Assembly (NCBI GenBank): GCA_022782305.1 | Contig: JALFPC010000103.1 | Location: forward strand, 1 to 51,575 | Direction: 5' to 3' | DNA: 51,575 nucleotides | Origin: Prevotella sp. | Lineage (GTDB): Bacteria; Bacteroidota; Bacteroidia; Bacteroidales; Bacteroidaceae | The notes under the pieces: model-generated | Told to the model about the DNA's origin: nothing | Database searches by the model: none | The model's input: the letters and a program-made list of their open reading frames with translations, nothing else | Translations under genes and position numbers: made by a program | Shown: positions 1-9,439 of the stretch, in pieces | Numbering within the stretch: the stretch's first letter is position 1 | Layout: each line of letters opens with the position of its first letter

Positions 1-506
1 CTCGCTCCGAGATGATGCTGTGTGATTATCTCCACGGCGAAATGGTTTTCCTTGATGTCTATGTCTGGGCAGTTTCTCACTGCCTCTATCAGTCCGCGCT
101 GTATCTCTGCTCCAGTATCGTCGGCATGGTGCAGTATACGAAATTCAGAATGGCCACCTTCGCGGTGAAGGTCAAACTCGCCGTTCTCCTTGCGGTCGAA
201 GTTTACTCCCCACTCCACCAGTTCCTTTATTTGCGCTGGTGCATTTCTAACCACCTGCTCCACGGCTTTTCGGTCGCTGATAAAGTCTCCAGCTATCATC
301 GTGTCTTCGATATGCTTGTCGAAATTATCCACTTCGAGATTGGTGACCGAAGCCACTCCTCCCTGTGCAAATGAGGTATTAGCCTCATCAAGAGCCGACT
401 TGCATATCATACACACTTTTCCTTTATGCGCTCTTGCTATCTTCAGGGCGTAACTCATTCCGGCAATACCTGAGCCGATGATGAGAAAATCATATTTGAA
501 CACCAT
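1..506 (-). CDS. nadB: L-aspartate oxidase, N-terminal part (cut by window edge)
   Basis: This is the first ~168 codons of NadB, the flavoenzyme that oxidises L-aspartate to iminoaspartate, the first step of de novo NAD synthesis in the cytoplasm. The start is the ATG at 504-506, giving MVFKYDFLIIGSGIAGMSYA, whose GSGIAG is the FAD dinucleotide-binding loop. The family signatures NTSFAQGGVASV and HREGGHSEFRILHHADDTG follow; the latter is the conserved substrate/FAD region of the succinate dehydrogenase/aspartate oxidase superfamily. The gene continues off the left end, so its C-terminus and partners such as nadA or nadC cannot be seen. It lies 57 bp downstream of sprA on the same strand, but a TACCTTTG box in the gap suggests its own promoter. 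Confidence 0.93.
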   Translation of the reverse strand, partial: MVFKYDFLIIGSGIAGMSYALKIARAHKGKVCMICKSALDEANTSFAQGGVASVTNLEVDNFDKHIEDTMIAGDFISDRKAVEQVVRNAPAQIKELVEWGVNFDRKENGEFDLHREGGHSEFRILHHADDTGAEIQRGLIEAVRNCPDIDIKENHFAVEIITQHHLGA

Positions 507-534
507 AATGGTAATAATTTAATTTTTCCGCATG

Positions 535-542
535 CAAAGGTA
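535..542 (-). promoter_or_regulatory. candidate -7 box for nadB
   Basis: Read on the minus strand this is TACCTTTG, a perfect match to the Bacteroidota TAnnTTTG -7 element, ending about 29 bp before the nadB start. No TTTG -33 element is seen at the expected distance, which falls at the sprA stop codon, so this is only a half-supported promoter. Confidence 0.4.
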
Positions 543-563
543 ATAAAAAAATGCTATCCTTCA

Positions 564-3500
564 TCACCTTGTGAGAGAAAATTTGACGCTCAGTCCAAAA
601 TCCTGCGTAGTAGTGGGGTAACTGCTACTTGAGAGCAGTGGTGTGTTGGTCTGGCGGTCATAATAAGCGCTCAGTGTGAGCAGTCTGCTCACTGTATAGT
701 CGGCCATGAAAGAGAGTTTGAATGCCGAGTTGCCACTGCTTGCGCTGCTTGTCACCGTGGCAATGTCGCGTGTTATGGCAGCCTGCTTGCGCAGTGATAT
801 GTCGAGACGCAGGTTGAGGTCGTGGTTTACCCCTCCCTTTGTAGTGGTCTTGGCATTGTTTTTGTCTTTATCATTGTTGTTCTTCGTTCCCTTGCCGCCC
901 TGCGCCTTCTTGATCTTTCGTGAGGTATTGGAGCCGAAGAGATTGAAATTGGATATCTTATATCCCATGCCTATCACCCAGTCTTTGCTCAATGCCTCGT
1001 TTACTTGCACGCTGGTAGTGCTGAGGGTTAGGTTGCGTGTGGTGCGGTATTCCACCTTGCATGTCAAGCCATTGTCGAAAGACACGTCTACTCCGAGCAG
1101 CGGCGAGAAGGCTTCGTTGATGCTCACAGTGCTCACATTATACATGCTACTGGGCACGGGGTTGCCAGTGGTGGCATCGGTGATGAAGCCCATGTCGCCC
1201 ATGCTCTGCATCCATGTGCTAAACGAGGCATAACTGCCCACCGAATAGATGCTCTTGTAACCATGGTTGATGGATACGCTCTTGAACACATCTCTAAACC
1301 ACGGCAACTTGCCCAAGCCTGTGTATTTCACTGTCCAGTTGGGCAGCAGTCGCTTGAGTGTGGGGAAGATATCGAGCGACCCACCTCCTGAGGTGTATGC
1401 TGAGAGGAAGGCAGGTATGAGCACGTCGGCACTATATTTGTTTACCGCGCCCAACTGCGGATTATATGCTGTGCCGCCGAGCTGCACTCCATTTGCATCA
1501 GTCATGCCCTGCGGGTATGTGGCGTTGGCATAGCGGGCCTGTACACGCTGCTGATATTGATCTATGGATGCACAGAACTTGGCAAAGGACTTGCTGTAGT
1601 ATCCGTTGTTGGCATCGCCCATGCCCTCGAGAGCCGACTTAAGACTTATGGTAGTCATGGTAAACGAACCGCTGTGGGTGGTAGGCATGCTCTGATACAT
1701 ATATTGTATGCTCTTGGCCTTGTTTACATTGCGTGTGGCCGTGAGGTCTATCTTGAGATTAGCTACGGGTTCTACTGTCATTCTTATCTGCAGGTCTTCC
1801 TGCATGTTTGTAGAAGCTGGCGATGCCACACTGTCGTTGCACATGAGCCAACCGCGGTCGTAACTCTTGTTGATATAATCATCGCCGGTGAGACCGAATG
1901 CAAAGTCGAGACCTGGAGCGAGCACACTACCCGTATGCTGGCCGAAGGCATCACCCACATTGGGTATGAATCCCGGCAGGGTCATGGCATACTGGTTGCG
2001 GTAACTGATGTTTATGCTGCGCACCATCATGAGCATGCGTGCCACCTTGAGCGATGGGTTATACCACCACTCTTTCTCCAATGGCTGCTTGGGGGTAATG
2101 CTCACCTTGATCTTGGCAGAGTCGCCGCTGCTCGTTATCCTCACCTTGTTGTCGTCTACCACCTTGTATTTAACCTTATAGGGCTTGCCATCCTTGGTTT
2201 TGGCAGTCACGATGAGTCGCTTTGACTTCTTATTGTGTGTCACCACGAATGCTGTGTCGGGGAGCATGGTGAGCTCTCTTACGTATGTGTTTTTGTTGCG
2301 AGGCAACTTGGCATCGTCGCCCTCTTTCTTGTCCTTGCCATCTTTACCGTCTTTACCACCCTTGCCACCTTTCGTGTATAAAGCCTGGGCGTTAGCCAGA
2401 CGTGGGTTTTGGAGTCTGGCGGGGGTATTTTTCTTCTTGCTCTCCTCATTGGCTTTCTTAAGGAACGGTATATGGTTATATAATGTCTCCATGTTGATGG
2501 TAGTGTTGACATTTAGGTTGCGGTTGTTGGCAATGGTGTTGCCCAATGATGTGCCGTCGTCCATCTCCGTGCCCCTCACCCATGAGTAAGTGGCATTATA
2601 GCTGGCATCTGCATTGAGCCAGTCGAAGATGGGCAGTTTGTTTAGAGGTAACTGGTATGAAGCTGTGAATGTCTGCTTATAGTCGAGTGGTGTGCCCCAG
2701 TGTCTGATGCTTGTCTTGACCGAGTCTTTCCATGCCTGATATCTGTCGGGATAGAGGTCTTTATTTATTGGTGTGTATGGTTCTTCTATCTCTGCATGTG
2801 TGGCCGACTGGAAGTTCATGTGCAGGTTTTTGGTGAGGTCCCATCTTATTGAGAACTCACGGTTCCAGAGGAATTGTGAGTTGAAGGTTAGGGGCAGACT
2901 GGAGTTTTCGGTGCTCTCCAGGTCTCTTTCTTGCAGTTCATAATAGCTTCGTGTCAGTTCGCTATTGAATGATATGGTCTGCGGCAGATAATTTAATCCC
3001 AATGCTTTGGGGAAATTGAGCCATTTGCTCTTTCCCTTGAGTTTTTTGAAGGGTTCAAATGTCTTGTATACTGGCGAATAGGAATAGTTGAGTGCTCCTC
3101 TCCACTGGTCTTCTTTCTCATACACGGTGGTTTCGCCGCTTGTTTGCCTATGCGAGTGACTATAACTGAACGAGAAGTTGGCAGGGTCGTATGGCATGGG
3201 GTGGCGCTTAGTCTTGATGCCCACTTTGACATTAGACAGTGAGAAATTGGTGCTGGTAGTCTTGGTCACCGCTATCGACTCTATGGAGTCTCTCTCATGA
3301 CTGTCGGCGGCAGCATCCAGTGCGTCGTCGAGGTCCATATCGCTGTCGAGAGGGTTGTATTTCGGACTTGTCACCTCCTTGGTCACCGAGTAATATAGCG
3401 GTATGGTGACCTTGGCCTTGTCTGGGAAGAACTTGCCGAGGTCGAAATTGGCTGTCATACTGTATGTCTTGAAGTTGTCGGTGGAGCGCTGTGCAAGGCC

Positions 3501-6500
3501 TTCCTCCAGTCCTCCGAATCCGTCGCTCATATATTTTCCTGTCATATTGAATGAGCCGAAGTCAGACAACTGCATGTTGAGTGCTCCCGAGGCAGCCCAT
3601 CCGCCCTTGTTGTTGAACTCGAGCAGACGCAGTTCGTTTACCCACACCTCACCAGATTTCTGCGCCGATGATATATTCCTCACACCAATGATCATGGTTT
3701 TCACTTCGCCCAGTGTCGGGTTGCCCATCACCGATATCTTGTTGTTTGGACTATCATCGTCATACTGTGCAAATGCCACGTTATACGATGCTGCGCCCAT
3801 GGCCTTAGCCTTGTTTCGAGCCTTCTTCACCGCGGTCAGTTTGGTCAGGTCAATATCGAGCATGTTTTCTTCCGGCCACACCTTGCGGCAGTCGATTGCC
3901 GAGAAACGGTCATACCTGCCCTCAGGTGTGAGCTTGAGGGGTATCTCATATTCATAATAGTTGTTCTTATAGTCACTGCCCAAGCGAATAAACATCGCCA
4001 ACTGGTTGTCTTGCAGGTTGGTATGGTCGTTGATCAGTGCATTGGCATGCACAAAGAGTTGCATGCGCTTATACTGTCTGAGGTCGAGGGTTGTATTCTT
4101 GTATACTCCTTTCGACTCACCTTTTGACAGTTGCTTCACGGTGAGGTTGAGGGCTTGCTCGTTAGACTCCACCAATTGTGGCTGCGATGGGTCGGTCACT
4201 CGGCTTATGCCTGGTGGCAGCACATAGTTTACTGGCACCTTGTCGTTGTGCTCTTCTATGTTCACATTGCTTGTCTCAAGTTGTCCCGTACTGTTGGCAT
4301 GCCCGTCCAGGTTTTGCTCATACACGCGCCATTCGCCCCTCACCAGGTCGAGACTTCCGAATCGGAGCACTATGGGTTTCTGAAATGAGGTCAGGAACAT
4401 GCGCATAAACCTTATTGACGAGAAGTCGTTGATGCTTCCCACCCTTTCGCGGTCGAGACTGTTGAGTGGTATTCTTATTTTATACCATTTCACTGTCTCC
4501 TTCTCGCCGTTGCGCAGTGTGGCCTTATATTCTCGTGTGTCCACGACATAGTTGTTGCCTATGTTGTTTTCGTTGAGATCTTCTGGTCTGATGCTCACGC
4601 GATATTGGAAATAGCGCTCGTATTCGTTGAGTGTATAGTCTTGGTTTATATCCTCCACATCTGGTGTTGTCTTGTATGATGTGTCGTAGCTCTCGTTGTT
4701 GTTGTCGTTGTCTGGTGAGTTGCCCTGAGGGTTGTTTATGTACTTATACCTCTCCAATATAGATGCTTTCCTTTCGTCGAGGTCTGTGCCGCGATAGTAG
4801 TGATAGTTGTCGCCTGCTGGGTCTTGCTGCCATGCTGTTCGTATACTGTCATTGGCAATGGTGTTGACCATCTGATTGAAGACCATATATGGTTCGTATG
4901 TCTTCTCTTCTGCGTCGGTCAGTCCGTTCAGTCCCACGTCTTGTTTCTCCCTTGCTCCCGTGGTGGTGGCAAAGGCGTATGTCTGTGTGGCCTGCACTGG
5001 TATCTTACCCCACTGTGTATACTGGAAACTGCTGGTACCGTCTACTGGCATGCCGCTCTCATAGAATTTCTTTCCGTCGCGCAGCACGTCTTCGCTCACC
5101 TCTCCGAGGTCTATATACAGGTCGCCGCCGTATGATGCAGCATCGCCGTTCTGTCTTGAATAGATGAAGGGGTCGAGCAACCAGAACTCGATATATTCGA
5201 TGTTGGCGGCCTCAAAGTCGGTGGTTTCGAGTTTGCGCATCATTCCTCCCCATTTTGTTGATGGCGATTTGAGGTTGCCGTCTGATGCTATGTCGGTAGT
5301 GAAATTATAAGGTCCTCGCTCCTGCGGATAGTAGGCGAGGTTGAGTATCGACAGTGTGGATGTGGCACCATTGTATGTGCTCTGGTCGCGGTTTGGATAT
5401 AGTTCGCTCACGTAAACCTCTCTGACATAATGATTTGAGAGTTGGTTGAGGTCGCTCTTAATATGTGCTGGAGTGAGGGTGCTGCTGCGGTATGTAAACA
5501 GAGGGTCAATGGTATACCAAGCCAGTCGTGCACGATTGAAGCCACTTGTCAACCCTGTTTTGTCGGCATGTTCGGCAAACATCGATGGCACACTTGAGAG
5601 CACCCACGACTTAGGGTCTTTTACGTCTATTCCATTTTTTGTATTTTCGAAATCGTCTATGTATGATGCATTGTCTTGAGTACCCTTGGCCTGCCCTGCA
5701 ATGAGTTGGGCAAACTCGCCTGTGAATGAGATCTGCGATGGCTGTGTGAGATGCAGGAATGGTATTTTGTCGAGCATATTGGTCAGCCACTGGCTTTCTT
5801 TCTTCCAGTTGATGTTGGCTCCCCATAGAATATTGTTGAGGGGTTCGCTGCCCATTGAAACCTTTGAGGTGAGACTCTGCTCGCGCAACTGCTGGAAAGT
5901 ACCGCCAATCTGAAAATCTTTCGAGAAATCATACTCCCAGTTGATGCCATACATAGACTTTCGCTGCATGCCATAGTCGGTATTGCTCTCCAAACTTACG
6001 TTTACAGCCGTGCCCGCGTCTATGATGCTCTGATTGAGAATGGTAACCTCGCCCATCGAATAGTCTACACTATAGTCGCTGCCCTCTGTGAGCACCACTC
6101 CTCCTGCGGTCACCACCACCGAGCCTTGCGGCACGTTGTATGCCCCGAGTGATATGACATTGGCTGCCGAACCCTTGAATTGTCCCGTCATCAGAAACTT
6201 GTTTTTCTCTGCTATCTGCTTGGCGGCAGTGCGTGTGGTGTCGTAGAGTTCGGTAAAGGCATAGTTGTCTGCCCTGTCAGCAGGCACACCTGCTTTCACC
6301 AGACAGTCCTTGAGATACTGTCCGAAGGGTTCGGCTGCTGGCAGGAATACGCATCCGTTTGATACGGTATAGCCTTCCACATAGTCGAAATATCCATTGG
6401 AGTGTGGTTTGTTGTTGTTGTCGAGCCTGTCGGCACCTAAGAGTTTCACCAGTGTTGTGCCCTTCGACTGCTGCTCTGGTATATAAGAAAGGTATACACC

Positions 6501-8195
6501 TGTGGTGTCGCTCTGGTATTTGATGTCGAGGCGAAACTTCGTCTTCTCCACTGTGGATGCGAGGTAATAGACGTTCTTCATCATCAGTCGCCAGTTGGCC
6601 ATCATAGGACTATTGCTGGTGTTCTTGAGCGATTTCACATAGAGTGCCTCAGCGGTATTGGTATTGTCGGCAGCAAACTCACCCACCTGGTATGTTTGGC
6701 CGTTTAGGGTATACTCGTATGCCACTGCCAGCACCTGATCGGTCTGCAGTGTTGACTTTAGCGACACATATCCCAAAGCGCTGTTGAGGGTATACTCCGA
6801 TGCGCTCAGCAGACGTGCGCTCTGCACTTTCTCATAGTCCACACCTCCTGTGAACCCTGGAATGCCGTCAAGCACCGAGTTGGTTTGGTCTATATCCCTG
6901 GCTCCTACGTATGTGGTCACCATCTGCTGATATTCAGCATTGGCGGCATTTCGGGGCGACACATCCCCTGCCCCATCCCAGAAGCTATTGGAGGGGCGAC
7001 CCTCGCCCAAGTCGGTGAGTGCCACCAGATTGCGGGTGTTGGCAGTGGTCTGCGTCTTGTTGGTCACCCATATCTCCACACGTGTTATCTTCACTCCCGT
7101 GGTTAGGTTGGGCAGTGTAGACATGGCCTTGTCGTAGCGCTCGCGGAAATAATGGGCCAAAAAGAAATGCTTGTTTTCCTGATAGTCGGCCACATTGATT
7201 TCAAAGGGGTTCATCTGTGTTCCACCTTTCGATGATACGCTCTTGGATGATGACTTCTTCTGCGACAACACCGTCTGCAATTTCAGTTTGCCGAACTGCA
7301 TGTCGGTGCGTATACCGAAGAGCGAACTGGCACCACGCACCAGAGAGTTGTTGGAAGGGAAACTCACGTTGCCCGCCTCTACAAGCTTTATAATCTCATC
7401 CTCCTTGCCCTCATAGCGCAACTTGATATTCTTGGTGTCGAAATCGAAGGTGGCATCGGTATTATAGTTGAGCGACATGTTTACCTTGTCGCCCACTTTA
7501 CCAGTGAGGTTGAGATTGATCTTCTCGTCAAAGTCGAAAGTCTTTGTTTTCCTGTTTCTAATGGGCAGCGAGGGGTTGTCTATATTCTTGAATGTTGCGC
7601 CCAATTTGAGTTCCGCAGTACCCTGAGTCTTTATCCTCACGCCGCCTGGACCAAAGATCTTCTCTGCCGGTCCGAGGTCGAAATGCATATCGGTAAAGTC
7701 AAACTGGTCCTTGCCCTTGTTGGCAGCCTCCTCGGCATTCTTCTTCTTGAAGAATGAACTAATCATCTTCTTCTCGCTCCATGCCCTGTATTCTTCGGGA
7801 GTCATGATCAGCGGTGCGTTGAGGTATGAGTCGCCTATCTTGGTTCCAATAAAATACATGTTGAGCGAGTCGTCATATTCGGTGGTCTGCTTCACATTGT
7901 CTGGACTCTTGAGGTCAACGGATGTTGAGTCGAGGTCTTCCACTGTTACTGGCACCGTCTTCTTTATCTTCCATCTGGGATGCAGCAGCGAGTCGGGTAT
8001 CTCCTCTTCGGCTGTCAATGACTTTGGTTGCGCCTTTGGCACGGGTTTGTTGTCTTTCTTTGGGACTGTTTTGTCGTCTTGCGAGCTGACCACCAGCGAG
8101 TTTACCATCAGCAGCATAATGAGCATGGCTATGACTCCCGCCCTGCCATTGAGTGCGGATTTAATCATTGCTGATATTTTGTGTGGCATGCTCAT
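564..8195 (-). CDS. sprA: SprA/Sov outer-membrane translocon of the type IX secretion system
   Basis: A 2543-residue protein, the usual giant size of SprA (gliding) / Sov (Porphyromonas), the 36-strand outer-membrane beta-barrel through which type IX cargo leaves the cell. An N-terminal hydrophobic signal (residues ~16-38) is followed by a Lys/Pro-rich linker, then long tracts of alternating strands typical of the family, ending in the aromatic-rich FGLSVKFSLTR as expected for a barrel C-terminus. Two low-complexity insertions stand out: a Gly/Lys/Asp run at ~1942-1959 and an Asn/Lys/Asp run at ~2430-2456. Met1, Met3 or Met10 could be the start. It lies 53 bp downstream of ruvA on the same strand, so co-transcription is likely. 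No other T9SS core genes (porK-N etc.) are in the window. Confidence 0.95.
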   Translation of the reverse strand: MSMPHKISAMIKSALNGRAGVIAMLIMLLMVNSLVVSSQDDKTVPKKDNKPVPKAQPKSLTAEEEIPDSLLHPRWKIKKTVPVTVEDLDSTSVDLKSPDNVKQTTEYDDSLNMYFIGTKIGDSYLNAPLIMTPEEYRAWSEKKMISSFFKKKNAEEAANKGKDQFDFTDMHFDLGPAEKIFGPGGVRIKTQGTAELKLGATFKNIDNPSLPIRNRKTKTFDFDEKINLNLTGKVGDKVNMSLNYNTDATFDFDTKNIKLRYEGKEDEIIKLVEAGNVSFPSNNSLVRGASSLFGIRTDMQFGKLKLQTVLSQKKSSSKSVSSKGGTQMNPFEINVADYQENKHFFLAHYFRERYDKAMSTLPNLTTGVKITRVEIWVTNKTQTTANTRNLVALTDLGEGRPSNSFWDGAGDVSPRNAANAEYQQMVTTYVGARDIDQTNSVLDGIPGFTGGVDYEKVQSARLLSASEYTLNSALGYVSLKSTLQTDQVLAVAYEYTLNGQTYQVGEFAADNTNTAEALYVKSLKNTSNSPMMANWRLMMKNVYYLASTVEKTKFRLDIKYQSDTTGVYLSYIPEQQSKGTTLVKLLGADRLDNNNKPHSNGYFDYVEGYTVSNGCVFLPAAEPFGQYLKDCLVKAGVPADRADNYAFTELYDTTRTAAKQIAEKNKFLMTGQFKGSAANVISLGAYNVPQGSVVVTAGGVVLTEGSDYSVDYSMGEVTILNQSIIDAGTAVNVSLESNTDYGMQRKSMYGINWEYDFSKDFQIGGTFQQLREQSLTSKVSMGSEPLNNILWGANINWKKESQWLTNMLDKIPFLHLTQPSQISFTGEFAQLIAGQAKGTQDNASYIDDFENTKNGIDVKDPKSWVLSSVPSMFAEHADKTGLTSGFNRARLAWYTIDPLFTYRSSTLTPAHIKSDLNQLSNHYVREVYVSELYPNRDQSTYNGATSTLSILNLAYYPQERGPYNFTTDIASDGNLKSPSTKWGGMMRKLETTDFEAANIEYIEFWLLDPFIYSRQNGDAASYGGDLYIDLGEVSEDVLRDGKKFYESGMPVDGTSSFQYTQWGKIPVQATQTYAFATTTGAREKQDVGLNGLTDAEEKTYEPYMVFNQMVNTIANDSIRTAWQQDPAGDNYHYYRGTDLDERKASILERYKYINNPQGNSPDNDNNNESYDTSYKTTPDVEDINQDYTLNEYERYFQYRVSIRPEDLNENNIGNNYVVDTREYKATLRNGEKETVKWYKIRIPLNSLDRERVGSINDFSSIRFMRMFLTSFQKPIVLRFGSLDLVRGEWRVYEQNLDGHANSTGQLETSNVNIEEHNDKVPVNYVLPPGISRVTDPSQPQLVESNEQALNLTVKQLSKGESKGVYKNTTLDLRQYKRMQLFVHANALINDHTNLQDNQLAMFIRLGSDYKNNYYEYEIPLKLTPEGRYDRFSAIDCRKVWPEENMLDIDLTKLTAVKKARNKAKAMGAASYNVAFAQYDDDSPNNKISVMGNPTLGEVKTMIIGVRNISSAQKSGEVWVNELRLLEFNNKGGWAASGALNMQLSDFGSFNMTGKYMSDGFGGLEEGLAQRSTDNFKTYSMTANFDLGKFFPDKAKVTIPLYYSVTKEVTSPKYNPLDSDMDLDDALDAAADSHERDSIESIAVTKTTSTNFSLSNVKVGIKTKRHPMPYDPANFSFSYSHSHRQTSGETTVYEKEDQWRGALNYSYSPVYKTFEPFKKLKGKSKWLNFPKALGLNYLPQTISFNSELTRSYYELQERDLESTENSSLPLTFNSQFLWNREFSIRWDLTKNLHMNFQSATHAEIEEPYTPINKDLYPDRYQAWKDSVKTSIRHWGTPLDYKQTFTASYQLPLNKLPIFDWLNADASYNATYSWVRGTEMDDGTSLGNTIANNRNLNVNTTINMETLYNHIPFLKKANEESKKKNTPARLQNPRLANAQALYTKGGKGGKDGKDGKDKKEGDDAKLPRNKNTYVRELTMLPDTAFVVTHNKKSKRLIVTAKTKDGKPYKVKYKVVDDNKVRITSSGDSAKIKVSITPKQPLEKEWWYNPSLKVARMLMMVRSINISYRNQYAMTLPGFIPNVGDAFGQHTGSVLAPGLDFAFGLTGDDYINKSYDRGWLMCNDSVASPASTNMQEDLQIRMTVEPVANLKIDLTATRNVNKAKSIQYMYQSMPTTHSGSFTMTTISLKSALEGMGDANNGYYSKSFAKFCASIDQYQQRVQARYANATYPQGMTDANGVQLGGTAYNPQLGAVNKYSADVLIPAFLSAYTSGGGSLDIFPTLKRLLPNWTVKYTGLGKLPWFRDVFKSVSINHGYKSIYSVGSYASFSTWMQSMGDMGFITDATTGNPVPSSMYNVSTVSINEAFSPLLGVDVSFDNGLTCKVEYRTTRNLTLSTTSVQVNEALSKDWVIGMGYKISNFNLFGSNTSRKIKKAQGGKGTKNNNDKDKNNAKTTTKGGVNHDLNLRLDISLRKQAAITRDIATVTSSASSGNSAFKLSFMADYTVSRLLTLSAYYDRQTNTPLLSSSSYPTTTQDFGLSVKFSLTR

Positions 8196-8248
8196 CTTAT
8201 GCGTTTCTTTTGCGTATTACTATGATTGGCAAACTTTTGTGTGACTGA

Positions 8249-8851
8249 TCATTTTATCTCCTTAAGAGCTCTCTTGACCACCTCTTCCACAGGTGCGTCG
8301 GGCATTTTCTCGAGAATGGCCATAACGGTCTTGGCAGAGGGAGCGGGAGAGAATCCGAGCATAGTAAGTGCGCTCACGGCCTCGTCTTTTACCTTGTTGT
8401 TTACAGGTTGTGTCATGCTACCTCCAGCGGGTATCTCTGCGACTATGCCGAGCGATACTATTTTGTCTCGCAGGTCAACGATTATTCTCTGTGCGGTCTT
8501 GAGACCTATACCCTTGATGCTTTTTATCATCCTCTCGTTGCCTGTTGAGATGCAGTGGCAGAGTTCGTTGGGACTCATAGACGAGAGCACCATGCGTGCC
8601 GTGTTGGCACCTATTCCCGACACTGATATAAGCAGCATAAAGAGTTCACGTTCTTTCTTTGTTGCAAAGCCGAAGAGTTGGTGTGCATCTTCTCTTATGG
8701 CCTCATACACATATAGTTTCACCTGCTTCTGGCTCTCTATTGCCGAATAGGTATTCAGCGAGATGCCCATGGCATAACCCACGCCGCAAGCCTCTACTAC
8801 TGCCTCGGCAGGGTTCAGTTCGGCCAGTTCTCCTTTTATATAGTCTATCAT
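8249..8851 (-). CDS. ruvA: Holliday junction branch-migration protein RuvA
   Basis: A 200-residue protein, the normal RuvA length. RuvA tetramers clamp the four-way junction and load the RuvB motor during recombination and repair. The start [12 protein letters not shown] is the canonical N-terminal OB-fold opening. Two helix-hairpin-helix DNA-binding motifs are visible: [16 protein letters not shown] (~residues 75-90) and [19 protein letters not shown] (~110-130). The C-terminal domain ending [14 protein letters not shown] is the RuvB-contact region. It is directly upstream of sprA, an arrangement I recall from other Bacteroidota. RuvB and RuvC are not in the window. No clear TAnnTTTG promoter was found just upstream. 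Confidence 0.96.
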   Translation of the reverse strand: MIDYIKGELAELNPAEAVVEACGVGYAMGISLNTYSAIESQKQVKLYVYEAIREDAHQLFGFATKKERELFMLLISVSGIGANTARMVLSSMSPNELCHCISTGNERMIKSIKGIGLKTAQRIIVDLRDKIVSLGIVAEIPAGGSMTQPVNNKVKDEAVSALTMLGFSPAPSAKTVMAILEKMPDAPVEEVVKRALKEIK

Positions 8852-9076
8852 ATTTGTCTTGTTATATAATCAAATTTGTTCTATTATTATGATTATGTTG
8901 TTCAGTGGATTTCATACACCCCACCTATTTTAAAACGCACATATTATATAATTATTGCATTGCCACATGGTTTTTTATTGGTGTATACATATAAAAGTAG
9001 ACGTTTGAGGAGAGACATGACCGCTGTAATGTTAGGAGGTGAGGCGACTCGCCGCACCACAGCTAATAATATAACA

Positions 9077-9120
9077 AATGCTGCAATGCTGCAACTGAAG
9101 CGTTGCGGCATTGCAGCATT
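9077..9120. terminator. long near-perfect stem-loop between ruvA and ddh
   Basis: The 13-base arms AATGCTGCAATGC (9077-9089) and GCATTGCAGCATT (9108-9120) are perfect reverse complements. Inside them GCAAC (91-95) pairs with GTTGC (102-106) around a TGAAGC loop, so an 18-19 bp stem can form with one T.G step. On the plus strand it is followed by TTTTGC, on the minus strand by an AT-rich tract. It may end transcripts from ddh (minus strand), but it is over 300 bp beyond the ddh stop. It could instead be a small structured RNA or a repeat remnant. Confidence 0.5.
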
Positions 9121-9208
9121 TTTGCTTTGCAAATCAAATGTATGCAGGAAATTGCACTCTCACTACAGCTGCAATGACCTCGTCACATCAATTGTAATGG
9201 CAACCCAA

Positions 9209-9254
9209 CAATAATTACTGTTATTACAACACAATAATTACCGTTATTGTTTGT
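9209..9254. repeat. two-copy 23-bp AT-rich direct repeat
   Basis: CAATAATTAC occurs at 9209 and again at 9232, and the following bases are also similar (TGTTATT versus CGTTATT), giving two units at a 23-bp period. It overlaps the outer edge of the dispersed element at 9243-9420. It is not present at the second element copy. Confidence 0.55.
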
Positions 9255-9420
9255 CATTGCCTATTGATATTTTCACACAATGGGCATTTGAGTTATGTTC
9301 CGCAGTGCGGAACGTATGTTCAGCAGTGCGGAACATATATTCAGCAGTGCGGAATATAAACCAAACACAGTGTATGGTAACATAAATACAGGGTATTATG
9401 CTAACATATATGAAGTGTTT
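9243..9420 (-). repeat. dispersed intergenic element, copy 1 (178 bp, 3 palindromes)
   Basis: Read on the minus strand this begins AAACACTTCATATATG at 9420 and ends CAAACAATAAC at 9243. It aligns end to end with 36126-36325. The 55 bases after the palindrome array align without gaps at 44 of 55 positions, and the block before it shares runs such as GCATAATACCCTGT and TTTATATTCCGCACTGC. The two copies differ mainly by one extra 21-bp unit in copy 2. Copy 1 starts 20 bp beyond the ddh stop codon, oriented with ddh transcription. There is no coding frame across it. It could be a dispersed structured element, a protein-binding array or a non-autonomous mobile relic. Confidence 0.85.
9298..9354. 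repeat. array of three 15-bp palindromes at 21-bp spacing
   Basis: Units start at 9298, 9319 and 9340, exactly 21 bp apart. The first is the perfect palindrome TTCCGCAGTGCGGAA; the next two are TTCAGCAGTGCGGAA, with one arm mismatched. The spacers between units are AT-rich (CGTATG, CATATA). A spacing of 21 bp is two turns of B-DNA, placing all units on one helix face. The array lies inside the dispersed element at 9243-9420. Confidence 0.9.
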
Positions 9421-9439
9421 GAATTTTCTTCAACCGCTA

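Noticed and set aside
1557..2225. Plus-strand 222-residue frame inside sprA
   Set aside because: It lies wholly antisense to a strongly recognised gene and has shadow-type composition (His/Val/Leu-rich).
8944..9132. 62-residue minus-strand frame in the ruvA-ddh gap
   Set aside because: It is created largely by the long stem-loop, has no promoter pair or recognisable motif, and does not cover the homologous part of the repeat element.
9298..9354. Palindrome array as a CRISPR
   Set aside because: The period is a constant 21 bp with six-base AT spacers; there is no room for spacers and no cas genes are present.
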